Positions 35,445 through 44,740 of a DNA stretch of 64,000 bases are shown here, in pieces (position 1 is the first letter of the stretch; each line of letters opens with the position of its first letter). The translations under genes and the position numbers were made by a program. The stretch spans positions 3,336,324 through 3,400,323 of the forward strand of contig NZ_LT559262.1 of the NCBI RefSeq assembly GCF_900083545.1. The letters run 5' to 3'. The stretch is from Alistipes provencensis (GTDB taxonomy: Bacteria > Bacteroidota > Bacteroidia > Bacteroidales > Rikenellaceae). The notes below the pieces were generated by a model that made no database searches, had not been told where the DNA came from, and saw nothing but the letters and a program-made list of their open reading frames with translations.

Positions 35445-37316
35445 ATGATTATGAAAAAACTGATACTATTCCTTCTGGTTGCATGCAGCGCAGCCTCCCC
35501 CGCCTGCACGTTCCTCGACATAGACCCCGAAACGGGCCTCGATGAAAATCAGGTGTTCTCGACATGGGATAACTTCAAAGCCTATTTCAACAACGTCTAC
35601 GAAGGACGCACGGGGCAGAAGAGCAGCGGCGACAACATCAATATCAAGCTGGGCTATCCGCTCTACATCGATTTCAACGACCGCCGTTTTACATGGAATG
35701 CCCTGACGGACATGTGTGACGGCGGCCGCTGGCTCCGCGCGCAGCAGATCAAGGCCGGGGCTCTGGGTGCCAACGTCTCCGAATGGACCACCACCACGTC
35801 GCGCCGTCCGATCTCCTACTCGATGTTCCGCATCATCCGCGTCGCGAACAGATGTATCGAGAATATCGACATGGTACAGAACGCCAAGCAGATCGATAAG
35901 GACGACATCATCGGGCAAGCCTATTTCGTACGGGCATTCGCACACTTTACCCTCTGTCGAATCTTCGGAGGCATGCCCTACCTCGACAAGGCGCTCGAAG
36001 CCGACGACGACTGGGACATGGCACGCCTCCCGGCCGGGGAGACCTATACGCGCTGCGCCGCAGACCTCGACCGCGCCTACGACTATTTCGTCGCCGCCGG
36101 GAAAGTGCGCCGCGACGCGGGACCCGGCTCGGAAGGCCACCTCACCAGCAGCGACATGCCCTATCCGAACGGCGTCGCCGCCAAAGCGCTGAAAGCCCGC
36201 TGCCTGCTCTACGCGGCCAGCGAACTGAACAACCTGCATGGCCAGAGCGACTGGGAGGACGCCGCCGAAGCCTGCGCCGAGGCGATCCGCATCGCCGAGG
36301 AGAACGGCTACGAGATGCTGCCCTTCTCCGAATGGAACAGCAACTTCTACGGCACGAAATACACCAACGAACACATCTGGGCTTGGAACTACGGCAGCAG
36401 TAAGATCAACACGGGCACATGGTCAGGGACTTTCGCCTATCCCGCTTCGAACTACACGAACGGCAGCGGCGACTGTCCGACGCAGAATTTCGTGGACCGC
36501 TTCGAAACGCTCGACGGCGACCCGCTTCTGACCGAGGCCGATCGGGAGGCCGCCGCGAAATTCGGCCACTACGACGAACAGGATCCCTACTCGAACCGCG
36601 ACCCACGGTTCGACAAAACCATCCTCCATGACGGCAGCGTCGTCAGCGGATGCCCGACCGGAATCAACATCCACTACGATCCGGCGACCGGAACCTATCC
36701 CACCTCGTCGCTCAACAACAACAACCGCTCGTTCGGCATCGCGTGGGGTTCGAACGACTCGAAAGGGTATTCCAACACGGGCTATTACGTCAACAAGCTG
36801 TGGAACGGCCAACTGGGAACTTCGGCCGCCCACCAGCACACCGACCCGCTGATCCGCATGGCGGAACTCTACCTCAACTACGCCGAGGCGGCCAACGAAG
36901 CCTACGGCCCCAACGGCAGTGCCGGAGGGCTGTCGATGACGGCGCTGGACGCTGTGAACAAGGTGCGCAACCGGGCCGGAATGCCGGACGTGCTCGACAA
37001 GTTCACGGGCGACGCCACCCTGCTGCGCGAACGCATCCGCAACGAACGCTGCGTGGAACTGGCCTTCGAGGGACACCACTATTACTACGATATCCGCAGG
37101 TGGAAAATTGCCCCGCAGACCATGACCCAGACACTGATGGGCATATACATCGAGAAGGTCGATGTTTCGAACGAATATCCCCGCGGGCGGCGCTATGTCC
37201 GCCAGCCGATTCCGAACAACCGGCAGGCCAACTGGAAAAACGCCATGTACTACCTGCCCTTCCCCGCAGCGGAGGCCAACAAGATGAAAAACTTCGTCAA
37301 CAATGAACTTTGGTAG
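35445..37316 (+). CDS. SusD/RagB-family glycan-binding lipoprotein (first pair)
   Basis: The protein has 623 residues. An alternative start two codons later (MKKLILF, 35451) gives a cleaner signal peptide. Lipobox candidates are LLVAC and SPAC. It shows the SusD features: FLDIDPETGL after the signal, TPR-like helices with NRCIENIDMV and AYFVRAFAHFTLCRIFGG, and the C-terminal LNYAEAANEAYG, IRNERCVELAFEGHHYYYDI block. It binds the glycan at the surface and closes over the SusC encoded 7 nt upstream. A second SusC gene follows 21 nt downstream. Confidence 0.95.
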   Translation: MIMKKLILFLLVACSAASPACTFLDIDPETGLDENQVFSTWDNFKAYFNNVYEGRTGQKSSGDNINIKLGYPLYIDFNDRRFTWNALTDMCDGGRWLRAQQIKAGALGANVSEWTTTTSRRPISYSMFRIIRVANRCIENIDMVQNAKQIDKDDIIGQAYFVRAFAHFTLCRIFGGMPYLDKALEADDDWDMARLPAGETYTRCAADLDRAYDYFVAAGKVRRDAGPGSEGHLTSSDMPYPNGVAAKALKARCLLYAASELNNLHGQSDWEDAAEACAEAIRIAEENGYEMLPFSEWNSNFYGTKYTNEHIWAWNYGSSKINTGTWSGTFAYPASNYTNGSGDCPTQNFVDRFETLDGDPLLTEADREAAAKFGHYDEQDPYSNRDPRFDKTILHDGSVVSGCPTGINIHYDPATGTYPTSSLNNNNRSFGIAWGSNDSKGYSNTGYYVNKLWNGQLGTSAAHQHTDPLIRMAELYLNYAEAANEAYGPNGSAGGLSMTALDAVNKVRNRAGMPDVLDKFTGDATLLRERIRNERCVELAFEGHHYYYDIRRWKIAPQTMTQTLMGIYIEKVDVSNEYPRGRRYVRQPIPNNRQANWKNAMYYLPFPAAEANKMKNFVNNELW

Positions 37317-37337
37317 AACCTTAGCCCGAATAAAACC

Positions 37338-40229
37338 ATGAGAAACCGCTACATATTTCTGACAGGCACGATGCTCCTGCTGGCGGCCGCAACGGCCGCA
37401 GGCGCCCCGCAAAGCGGCGGGCAGGGTTTCGAAAGACCGGTGCTGACCGCCGAACAGATCGCCGCCGACTCCGCGATCCGGGCCCGACGGCCCCTGCGCA
37501 TCTATCAGACGCTCGAACTGCCCTACGCCCGCACCCTGAACAAGGCGGCCGCAACGGGCAACTCGACGACCTATTACGAACACGACATCGACAAATACCC
37601 GACCAACGACTTCCGCAACTCGCTCACGGGCGTCGTCGCGGGACTCACCGTCCGCGAACTGTCGGGAACGCCCGGCATGTTCTACGCTTCGGAATCGGGC
37701 CGCACGGCGCTCTATGCCCGCGGCATGACGCCCGGATACGTCGTGGACGGCATGCCGGTCTACATCACCCAACTGCAACTCGACCCCGAAGAGATCGAGA
37801 GCATGACTTTCATCCGCGACATCGCCGACAAGGCGTTGCTGGGCTCGCGCGCAGCCGACGGTGTACTCTACATCACCACCCGCCGGGGACAGACCCGGGG
37901 CCGGTCGATCCGCGTCGGGTTCGAAAGCGGCGTCAGCGTCGTGGACCGCTTCCCCGAATGGGTCGACGGCGTCGAATACGCACGGCTCCAGAACCAAGCG
38001 CGCATCAACAGCGGCTATCTCCCGCCCTACTCGAACGAGGCGATCGAGAACTACGCCCGCAAAGACCCCAACGACCTGACCTATCCGAACGTCGACTACC
38101 GGACGATGATGTTCAAGGACACGAAGCCCTATTACAAGGCCCATGTTTCCATCGACGGAGGCACACAGAAGCTCCAGTACAGCGCCTACATCGGTTACGC
38201 CGGAGAGGGAGACATATACAAGGTGGGCGACAAAGCCGATTTCAACCGGGTGAACGTCCGCACATACCTCAAAGCGGCTGTCACACAGGACCTCTCGATC
38301 GACCTGGGATTCGGCGGAGGGCTCAGCTTCCGCCGCCAGCCCCGCTACGGTTACGGCAGTTCGTCGGCCACGGAGTTCGAAAACGCACTCAGCGATGTCA
38401 CCACGGTTCCCGCAATCGCGTTCCCGCTGGTCGTTTCGCACGACGAGGAGACAGGTAATAAAATTTACGGCGTCAATACGACCTACAAAGACAATCCCTA
38501 CGCATCGCTGACCGAAAACGGGTTCTCGACCGAACGCGGCCGTTCGGGGGTAGTCAATGCCACAATCTCCTACGACCTGCATGCGCTGATCAAGGGGCTC
38601 AAATTCCAGTCCTATGTGGGACTGAATCTTTTCAACATGAACCGTATCGGCAAGAATCCCGACTATACAGCCGTCATCTACGACCCCGCCACAGGAGAAA
38701 GCACCAAGACCACGCACGAGGGAACGCAGGTATCCGGCAAGTCGAGCATGGGCAAATGGACCCACCAAGGGCTCTTCCTGCACGAACGGCTGAGTTACGA
38801 ATACCGGAACGACGACCACCGTGTCGGGGCCTCGGCTACATGGTGGCTGGAGTCGATCGACCGGACAGGCAATTCGGTCCGCGAACGGCAGGTATCGCTG
38901 ATCGGCACCCTCGACTACGCTTTCCGCGGTAAATACCTCTTCCAAGCCGTCGTAAATTATGCCGGATCGCCGATGTTCGCACCCGGCAGGCGCTTCGAGG
39001 TGTTTCCATCGCTGGGCGTGGGCTGGGTCGTATCCGAAGAGGGATTCATGCAGGGCGTGAAATGGATCGACTACCTCAAAGTGCGCGGACAGGCCGGTAT
39101 GATCGGCTACGGTTCGTTCGGCTCGCAGGACCTCTACGAAGACAACTACACGAAAAGCGCTGGCATCAAGTTCGGCCCCTACACCACGGGGTACCAGTGG
39201 ATCGGATCGACCAACGCCAACCAATCCTACGTCAACACCATCTCGCGGCTGGGCAATCCCGACCTCACATGGGAGAAACGCAAGGAGTTCACCGTCGGCA
39301 TCGACGCCGCACTGTTCGGCAACCGCCTCTCGGTCGAAGTCAACTATTACAACATCCTGCGCGACGGAATCATTACCGAAATGAGCGGCACGCTGCCAGG
39401 GCTCTACGGCATGGACAAGATCGATACCTATGAAAACTACAACCGCATCCGTTACCAAGGCTGGGAGGCGGCACTCTACTGGTCGGACAGGGCCGGCGAT
39501 TTCCAGTACACGGTGGGCGGAAGCCTCACGACGAGCCGGGGAAAATACCTGCGTTACAACGAAAGCGTCGTCTACGACTACCAGAAGGTCACCGGCACGG
39601 CGACCGGCTCCTACCGAGGGTATGTCTGCATAGGCAAGTTCACCTCGAAGGAGGAGATCGAAGCCTCGCCCCGGCAGCTCTTCGATGGCGAAGTGCAGAT
39701 AGGCGACCTGAAATACGCCGACCTGAACAACGACAGACTGATCGACAGCAACGACACGAAGGTCATCGGCAACACCAACCCCAAGCTCGACTACGCCGTG
39801 AGCATCAACCTGCGCTACCGGAATTTCGACTTCACAATCGTCGGAACGGGCCGCACCTCGTTCGACACGGCACTGACCAACAAATATTTTTGGAACGGAT
39901 GGAGCACGGGAACCTACTCGCATTTCGTGCGCGACAACATCGGCGGCGACTATCCCCGCCTGGCATACGTCAAGGCTACGAACAACTTCCAGAGCTCTAC
40001 CTTCTGGCTGCGCGACGGGGGCTTCTTCAAGATTCAGAACATCGAACTGGGCTACAACGTCCGTTTCCGCGGCCGGTCGGCCGTCAAAGGACTGCGCGTC
40101 TTCGTGCGTGGCGCCAACCTCTGCACCATCAGCGGCATCGAGGACGTAGACCCCGAAAACATCAATGCCGGCGTTACGGCCTATCCGCTCTACCGGACCT
40201 TTACCACCGGCTTCAAATTCACCTTTTAA
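37338..40229 (+). CDS. SusC-like TonB-dependent transporter lacking the N-terminal carboxypeptidase-like domain (second pair)
   Basis: The protein has 963 residues, about 100 shorter than the first SusC. After a signal peptide (ending near AAGAPQ) it goes almost directly into the plug: LTGVVAGLTVRELSGTPG, then GRTALYARGMTPGYVVDGMP and ADGVLYITTRRG. The usual beta-sandwich of about 80 residues and the VVVVGYG signature are absent, and no obvious TonB box was seen, although the short segment around residues 50-80 could serve. The barrel is complete and ends in FTTGFKFTF. It is paired with a SusD 12 nt downstream. It may work with the first SusCD pair on different products of the same glycan. 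The coupling to TonB is uncertain. Confidence 0.9.
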   Translation: MRNRYIFLTGTMLLLAAATAAGAPQSGGQGFERPVLTAEQIAADSAIRARRPLRIYQTLELPYARTLNKAAATGNSTTYYEHDIDKYPTNDFRNSLTGVVAGLTVRELSGTPGMFYASESGRTALYARGMTPGYVVDGMPVYITQLQLDPEEIESMTFIRDIADKALLGSRAADGVLYITTRRGQTRGRSIRVGFESGVSVVDRFPEWVDGVEYARLQNQARINSGYLPPYSNEAIENYARKDPNDLTYPNVDYRTMMFKDTKPYYKAHVSIDGGTQKLQYSAYIGYAGEGDIYKVGDKADFNRVNVRTYLKAAVTQDLSIDLGFGGGLSFRRQPRYGYGSSSATEFENALSDVTTVPAIAFPLVVSHDEETGNKIYGVNTTYKDNPYASLTENGFSTERGRSGVVNATISYDLHALIKGLKFQSYVGLNLFNMNRIGKNPDYTAVIYDPATGESTKTTHEGTQVSGKSSMGKWTHQGLFLHERLSYEYRNDDHRVGASATWWLESIDRTGNSVRERQVSLIGTLDYAFRGKYLFQAVVNYAGSPMFAPGRRFEVFPSLGVGWVVSEEGFMQGVKWIDYLKVRGQAGMIGYGSFGSQDLYEDNYTKSAGIKFGPYTTGYQWIGSTNANQSYVNTISRLGNPDLTWEKRKEFTVGIDAALFGNRLSVEVNYYNILRDGIITEMSGTLPGLYGMDKIDTYENYNRIRYQGWEAALYWSDRAGDFQYTVGGSLTTSRGKYLRYNESVVYDYQKVTGTATGSYRGYVCIGKFTSKEEIEASPRQLFDGEVQIGDLKYADLNNDRLIDSNDTKVIGNTNPKLDYAVSINLRYRNFDFTIVGTGRTSFDTALTNKYFWNGWSTGTYSHFVRDNIGGDYPRLAYVKATNNFQSSTFWLRDGGFFKIQNIELGYNVRFRGRSAVKGLRVFVRGANLCTISGIEDVDPENINAGVTAYPLYRTFTTGFKFTF

Positions 40230-40241
40230 CCGACTACGGAG

Positions 40242-42002
40242 ATGAAAAAACTGATAATCGCCCTGACCGCCGTACTGTCGTTCGCAGGCTGCTCCGATTT
40301 CCTCGACCCGCTGCCGAACGGCCACTATACGGATAAGAACCTGTTGGAATATCCCTCAATGATTCGCGGATTCGTGGAGAAGAGCTACGACCTGCTGCCC
40401 ACATCCTACTCCGGCGGCGAATACGTCTACCTCGACGGCGCCACCGACGACGCGGTCATCACGGCGCAGACGCACGCCATGCGCCGTTTTGCGGTCGGTT
40501 CGGGAACACCTGCGAGCGATCCCTTCGAAACCTTCTGGATACGTAACTATCGCGGTATCATGTACGTCAACAAATTCCTCAAGGACCGTCTGGGCATCAA
40601 TACCCGCTACATGATAGACAACGAGCAGAACCGCCGTCTGCAGCGTGCGTTACAGGGTGATGCCTATGCCCTGAGGGCATGGTACCAGTTCGATCTGCTG
40701 CGTAAATGGGGCGGCAGGGCCTCCGACGGGCGGCTGCTGGGATTCCCCATCGTACTCGAACCCATCGATGTCTTCGACGCCGACGCCGGCTCGTTCGAAC
40801 GCGCTTCCTACGACCAGTGTGTGGAGCAAATTCTGCGCGACTGCGATTCGGCGCTGGTTTACCTGCCCGCAGCCAACCGCGACTGGCTGGCGAAAGACGT
40901 TTCGGTGGAGGGCGCCGTGCGCTGGCACCGCTTCGACGGTATCGCCGTAAAGGCGTTGAAAGCCATGACCTGCCTGCAATGGGCCTCGCCGGCGTTCAAC
41001 CCGGAGAACGACCCGAAGCGCTGGAACGAAGCGGCCCGGTACGCCGCCGAAGTGATGGACTTCAAGCTCACGCAGGACGGCGCCCACGGGTTCGATCCGA
41101 CGGCCTCCTTCGCATGGACCGACGCCAACAGCCCCGAAATCATCTGGTCGTCGAACTACTCGAAGAGCAGTACGCTGGAAAACCTCTTCTACCCCGACGG
41201 ATTCCTCGGGACGGGCGGCGTGGGACCGACGCAGAATCTGGTCGACGCTTTCCCTGCGGCGAACGGATACCCGATCGGCCATCCGCTGGCCAATTACGAC
41301 AAGGCCATGCCCTACGCCAACCGCGATCCCCGGCTCTACTGCACCGTCTTCCACAACGGCGCCGAGGTCCGCCGCACCACCAACAACGAGCTGATGTACA
41401 CGTTCGATACCTCGGTCGGCGGACGCGACGAGGCGGGCGGTGTCAACAACACGATGACCAACTACTACGTCCGCAAATACATCTACCTCGGCTGGAACAA
41501 GGCTGACGACAACATCCAGACGATGCCCAAGTCGATCTTCTTCATGCGCTGGACCCAAATGTGCCTGATCTTCGCCGAAGCCGCCAACCGGGTTTCAGGA
41601 CCAACGGCGGCGCTTTACGGCTATACCCCCAAACAGGCCATCGCCTTCCTGCGCAGCCGCCCCACCAACAACGGTATACCGGGCGTCGGTTCAACGGCGG
41701 ACCCCTATCTCGACGAATGTGCCGCTGCAGGCCGCGACGTGTTCGAAACGCTCGTGCGTAACGAGCGCCGCATCGAACTCTGCTTCGAAGGACAGCGGTT
41801 CTACGACCTCCGTCGTTGGGCCGTAGATGCTGCCGAACTCAATGAAGCGATTTACAAACCCCGGATTGCCACCGGGCAGGCAATCTCCTACGAGGAGGTC
41901 GAAAAGCGCAACTATCCGTCGCTTTATGTGCCGATCCCTTACACGGAGGTTATTCGCATGAAGGGAGTAGTCCAAAATGAAGGCTGGTCTAATTGGGAAT
42001 AA
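40242..42002 (+). CDS. SusD/RagB-family glycan-binding lipoprotein (second pair)
   Basis: The protein has 586 residues with a clear lipobox (SFAGC, Cys17) followed by SDFLDPLPNG. The SusD helices are present, with RALQGDAYALRAWYQFDLLR, and the C-terminal block reads LVRNERRIELCFEGQRFYDL and RRWAVDA, then VPIPYTEV. It should form a complex with the short SusC encoded 12 nt upstream. It precedes the DUF1735-type lipoprotein gene by 19 nt. Confidence 0.95.
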   Translation: MKKLIIALTAVLSFAGCSDFLDPLPNGHYTDKNLLEYPSMIRGFVEKSYDLLPTSYSGGEYVYLDGATDDAVITAQTHAMRRFAVGSGTPASDPFETFWIRNYRGIMYVNKFLKDRLGINTRYMIDNEQNRRLQRALQGDAYALRAWYQFDLLRKWGGRASDGRLLGFPIVLEPIDVFDADAGSFERASYDQCVEQILRDCDSALVYLPAANRDWLAKDVSVEGAVRWHRFDGIAVKALKAMTCLQWASPAFNPENDPKRWNEAARYAAEVMDFKLTQDGAHGFDPTASFAWTDANSPEIIWSSNYSKSSTLENLFYPDGFLGTGGVGPTQNLVDAFPAANGYPIGHPLANYDKAMPYANRDPRLYCTVFHNGAEVRRTTNNELMYTFDTSVGGRDEAGGVNNTMTNYYVRKYIYLGWNKADDNIQTMPKSIFFMRWTQMCLIFAEAANRVSGPTAALYGYTPKQAIAFLRSRPTNNGIPGVGSTADPYLDECAAAGRDVFETLVRNERRIELCFEGQRFYDLRRWAVDAAELNEAIYKPRIATGQAISYEEVEKRNYPSLYVPIPYTEVIRMKGVVQNEGWSNWE

Positions 42003-42021
42003 AACCGATAAAACGATACTT

Positions 42022-43071
42022 ATGAAAAAAATACTTGCAACACTGCTGGCAGCCGCAACCTTTGCGGGATGCTACGACGAATACGTCAAAGACTACGATT
42101 ACAGCGGCGTATACATCGCCTACCAATACGACCTGCGTACGTTCGTAGTCGGAGAAGGCATGAAATTTTCGGTCGGGTCGGTGCTCGCGGGCGTCATGTC
42201 CAACGAACGTGACCGCTCGGTCTACTACGCGCTCGACGACGAACTGGTGACCGGGGACCTCGCGCCCTTCAACGGGCTCGACGAACTGGGGCAGCCTTCC
42301 GACCCGTTCACCGCCTTCGACGTGATGAGCGGCGGATCGACCTCCGGAACGGTGAGCCAAAGCTATGTCACCACGGCCGTCAAGGCCAGCGGCATCAAGG
42401 AACTGACGCCGCTGCCGCGCGAATACTTCACGGTCAGCAACGACGAGAAAATGACCATCCGGCGGGGCCGACACTCCGGAACAATCACCGTCCGAGCCGA
42501 TTCGGCGGCTTTCCTGTCCGACATCCAAGCGAGCAACGAGCCCTACTACGCCATTGGATTCCGCATCACCAGCGCCGATGCGGACACAATCCTGCTCTCC
42601 AAATCGTTCGAGGTCATCGCAGTACGCTATGAGAACAAACTCTTCGGCAATTATTACCACGGGGGCGAAACCCATGTGGTGGACGCCCAAGGGCAGGAAC
42701 TTTCGAAAGAGGTGTATCCGACGGCCGTTCCCAGCGACGAGGGCACGCACGGCATCTACACGCTGACGACCGACGCGCCGGATGCGCTGACGACCAACTA
42801 CATCGGCACGAAGGAGGGATCGGTGCGCCTGACACTCGACGGCAAGGAGATCCGCGTTTCGGGATCGGTGGACGGCACCCGGGAGGTCGAGGATCTGGGG
42901 AGCGGCTTCAACGGCGCGCGGCTGCTTCAAAACCGGAAGCTGTACCTCCACTACCGCTATCCGAACGGCGACGGAACCTTCACGGAGGTCCGGGATACGC
43001 TGACGTTCCGCAACCGCATCCGCGACGGCGTGAACGAGTGGCAGGACGAGAATCCAAAAAACTACAACTGA
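42022..43071 (+). CDS. DUF1735-type surface lipoprotein, probable glycan-binding protein
   Basis: The protein has 349 residues from the ATG at 42022; an in-frame upstream ATG lies inside the preceding gene and would bury the signal. The lipobox is TFAGC (Cys15). The N-terminal half (about 30-160) resembles the DUF1735 domain common in lipoproteins encoded next to SusD: YIAYQYDLRTF, then YYALDDELV and YFTVSNDEKMTIRRGRHSG. The C-terminal half is beta-rich, possibly related to DUF4361. It is likely a surface glycan-binding protein helping the SusCD pair. It is the last gene of the operon, and a strong hairpin terminator starts 20 nt after the stop. Confidence 0.78.
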   Translation: MKKILATLLAAATFAGCYDEYVKDYDYSGVYIAYQYDLRTFVVGEGMKFSVGSVLAGVMSNERDRSVYYALDDELVTGDLAPFNGLDELGQPSDPFTAFDVMSGGSTSGTVSQSYVTTAVKASGIKELTPLPREYFTVSNDEKMTIRRGRHSGTITVRADSAAFLSDIQASNEPYYAIGFRITSADADTILLSKSFEVIAVRYENKLFGNYYHGGETHVVDAQGQELSKEVYPTAVPSDEGTHGIYTLTTDAPDALTTNYIGTKEGSVRLTLDGKEIRVSGSVDGTREVEDLGSGFNGARLLQNRKLYLHYRYPNGDGTFTEVRDTLTFRNRIRDGVNEWQDENPKNYN

Positions 43072-43090
43072 TCCCGGCAATGTTCAATCG

Positions 43091-43130
43091 AAACGGCCTT
43101 CGGCGGGATGAATCCGTCCGAAGGCCGTTT
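43091..43130. terminator. Bidirectional terminator between convergent genes
   Basis: A perfect 13-bp stem joins AAACGGCCTTCGG (43091-43103) and CCGAAGGCCGTTT (43118-43130) with a 14-nt loop. The stem ends in TTT on the + strand and, read in reverse, on the - strand too. It sits between the stop of the + strand lipoprotein gene (43071) and the stop of the - strand sulfatase gene (43148), so it can serve both. Confidence 0.85.
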
Positions 43131-43147
43131 CGCATCGCCCGGCGGCG

Positions 43148-44548
43148 TCACTTGCGGGGCCGGTTGCGGAACGGAACGTCCATTCCGACGCCCGTATCGC
43201 CCTGCCGCTTCATCCACTCTTTCAGTTCGCGTTTCATGCGGTCGATCCGGGCGCGGTACGCAGGGTCGCCGATGCGGTTGTTCATCTCCCACGGATCGTC
43301 CGCAAGGTCGTAGAATTCGAATTCCGGGCGGTGCACATAACGCCCGACCAGTCTCCGGGCAACGGAATCCCGCTGCGCAGCGTCGGTCCAGACAGGCCAC
43401 CAGCCTTTCCGGTTGGCGGGATTGTCCAGATTCATGAAGGTCTTGTAAAACGAACTGCCGGGAAGCAGGTTCCAGATCAGGACATAACGTTCGTCGCGGA
43501 TACTGCGAATGGGATAGGCATTGCCCGCAGTACAGTTGTTGTGCATGGCATAAGCATACCGGCGGGCCTTAGCCCGTTCGCCGAAAAGCACCTTTTTGAA
43601 ACTTTTCCCGTCGAGTTCCCGCCGGCGGCGGCCTCCGGCAAGGTCGATGAAGGTCGGAAGCAGGTCTTCGTACTGCACGACGGCTTCCGAGACGCTTCCG
43701 GGCCGGATGCGCGCCGGATAACGCGCCAGCAGGGCGCTGTGCACGCCGGGATACCAACAGGTCCATTTGCCGCCCGGAAGCTGGGGGCCCTGTTCACCGA
43801 GAAACAAAACCAGCGTATTGTCCAGCTCGCCGCACTCGGTCAAAGTCTCCAGCACCGAGCCGACCTCATTGTCCAAAGCCCGGACCTCGGCCAGATAATG
43901 GGTGAAAATCTCCCGCATGCGCCGATCGCCGATGCAGTTTCCCGGCATGACGAGGCGCTCCGGGTCGAACTCGGAAGGGTCCCCCCAAGTCCATGGAGCG
44001 TGGGGATGGATGCTGCACACGAAAAGCAGGAACGGTCGGGAATCATCGCGCGTAATGAATTCCCGAATGCCGGAGGTATCGTAGGGAGCTTTCCGGCTCA
44101 CGCAGTTTACCGGAAAGCCCGGCAACTCCTCGAAACGGTACACGTCGGGATTGACGGGGTGGTTCTTGCCCGCACGGGCCACCCGGTAACCCTCTTCGGC
44201 CATGTATTCGCAAACGGTCTTCGTGCCGAGAAACGTATCCTTGTGGTTGAGCCACGAACCGTGGCGTGCGGGATAGAGCCCCGTATAGAGCGACGCCCGG
44301 ATCGGAACACTCATCGACATCGAAGCATAGGCATTGGTCATCCGCAGCCCTTCGCGGGCCAGGCGGTCGATGTGCGTCGTTTCGAGGTTCCGGCCGCCGT
44401 AACAGCTTATTTCGGACGACAGCAGATCGTCCGCCACGATCACTACTATATTGGGTCTTCCGCCTTGTGCGGCGGTCGCCGCCGACACGGGAAGAAGCCC
44501 TGACGTCAGGGCAGCCATCCGGATAAACCGGGTTGTACGGTCATACAT
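43148..44548 (-). CDS. Sulfatase, Ser-type (S-x-P-x-R), exported
   Basis: The protein has 466 residues on the reverse strand. A signal segment (about 10-27) precedes the sulfatase core: PNIVVIVADDL with Asp40 and Asp41 as metal ligands, then the active-site motif SVPIRASLYTG with Ser80. Ser80 would be converted to formylglycine by an anaerobic sulfatase-maturating enzyme, which is not encoded in this window. Further family motifs are CSIHPHAPW and LFLGEQGPQLPGGKWTCW. It should remove sulfate esters from the acidic polysaccharide or its fragments in the periplasm. It is the only - strand gene and is convergent with the SusCD operon. The sulfate position cannot be told from sequence. Confidence 0.93.
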   Translation of the reverse strand: MYDRTTRFIRMAALTSGLLPVSAATAAQGGRPNIVVIVADDLLSSEISCYGGRNLETTHIDRLAREGLRMTNAYASMSMSVPIRASLYTGLYPARHGSWLNHKDTFLGTKTVCEYMAEEGYRVARAGKNHPVNPDVYRFEELPGFPVNCVSRKAPYDTSGIREFITRDDSRPFLLFVCSIHPHAPWTWGDPSEFDPERLVMPGNCIGDRRMREIFTHYLAEVRALDNEVGSVLETLTECGELDNTLVLFLGEQGPQLPGGKWTCWYPGVHSALLARYPARIRPGSVSEAVVQYEDLLPTFIDLAGGRRRRELDGKSFKKVLFGERAKARRYAYAMHNNCTAGNAYPIRSIRDERYVLIWNLLPGSSFYKTFMNLDNPANRKGWWPVWTDAAQRDSVARRLVGRYVHRPEFEFYDLADDPWEMNNRIGDPAYRARIDRMKRELKEWMKRQGDTGVGMDVPFRNRPRK

Positions 44549-44567
44549 GATATTCGGGGTTTAGTGA

Positions 44568-44581
44568 TTGTAAATTTACAA
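44568..44581. promoter_or_regulatory. 14-bp perfect palindrome in the divergent intergenic region
   Basis: TTGTAAATTTACAA is a perfect palindrome between the sulfatase (-) and epimerase (+) genes. It contains TAAATTTA, one base off the TAnnTTTG element, on both strands. It could be a regulator site or part of the sulfatase promoter, as it lies 20-33 nt from the sulfatase ATG. Confidence 0.45.
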
Positions 44582-44717
44582 ACAGAACCCCGGGACAGGA
44601 TGCCAGAATATCGTCAATTAATAACAAAAAATCGGCAGAGCACCCCCTTCGTGTATTTGAGAGCTATTGAAGGTCCGCCGATTGCCGGACAGCATAGCAT
44701 AAATAGGAAAAAATGGC

Positions 44718-44725
44718 TATCTTTG
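44718..44725 (+). promoter_or_regulatory. Bacteroidetes -7 element for the epimerase gene
   Basis: TATCTTTG matches TAnnTTTG exactly, 16 nt before the ATG at 44741. No good -33 TTTG was found. Its place shows that an upstream in-frame ATG at 44564 is not the real start. The same transcript may continue into the second hybrid regulator, which begins 9 nt after the epimerase stop. Confidence 0.65.
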
Positions 44726-44740
44726 TTTAGACTTGAACCT

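Noticed and set aside
36423..40325. Antisense open frame of about 1300 codons opposite the tandem SusD/SusC genes
   Set aside because: It spans the boundary of well-supported genes on the + strand, has no recognisable motif and no promoter. It is another product of G/C-rich codon use.
44564..44740. Upstream start for the epimerase gene
   Set aside because: The 59 extra codons contain the -7 promoter element (44718) and would bury the lipoprotein signal.
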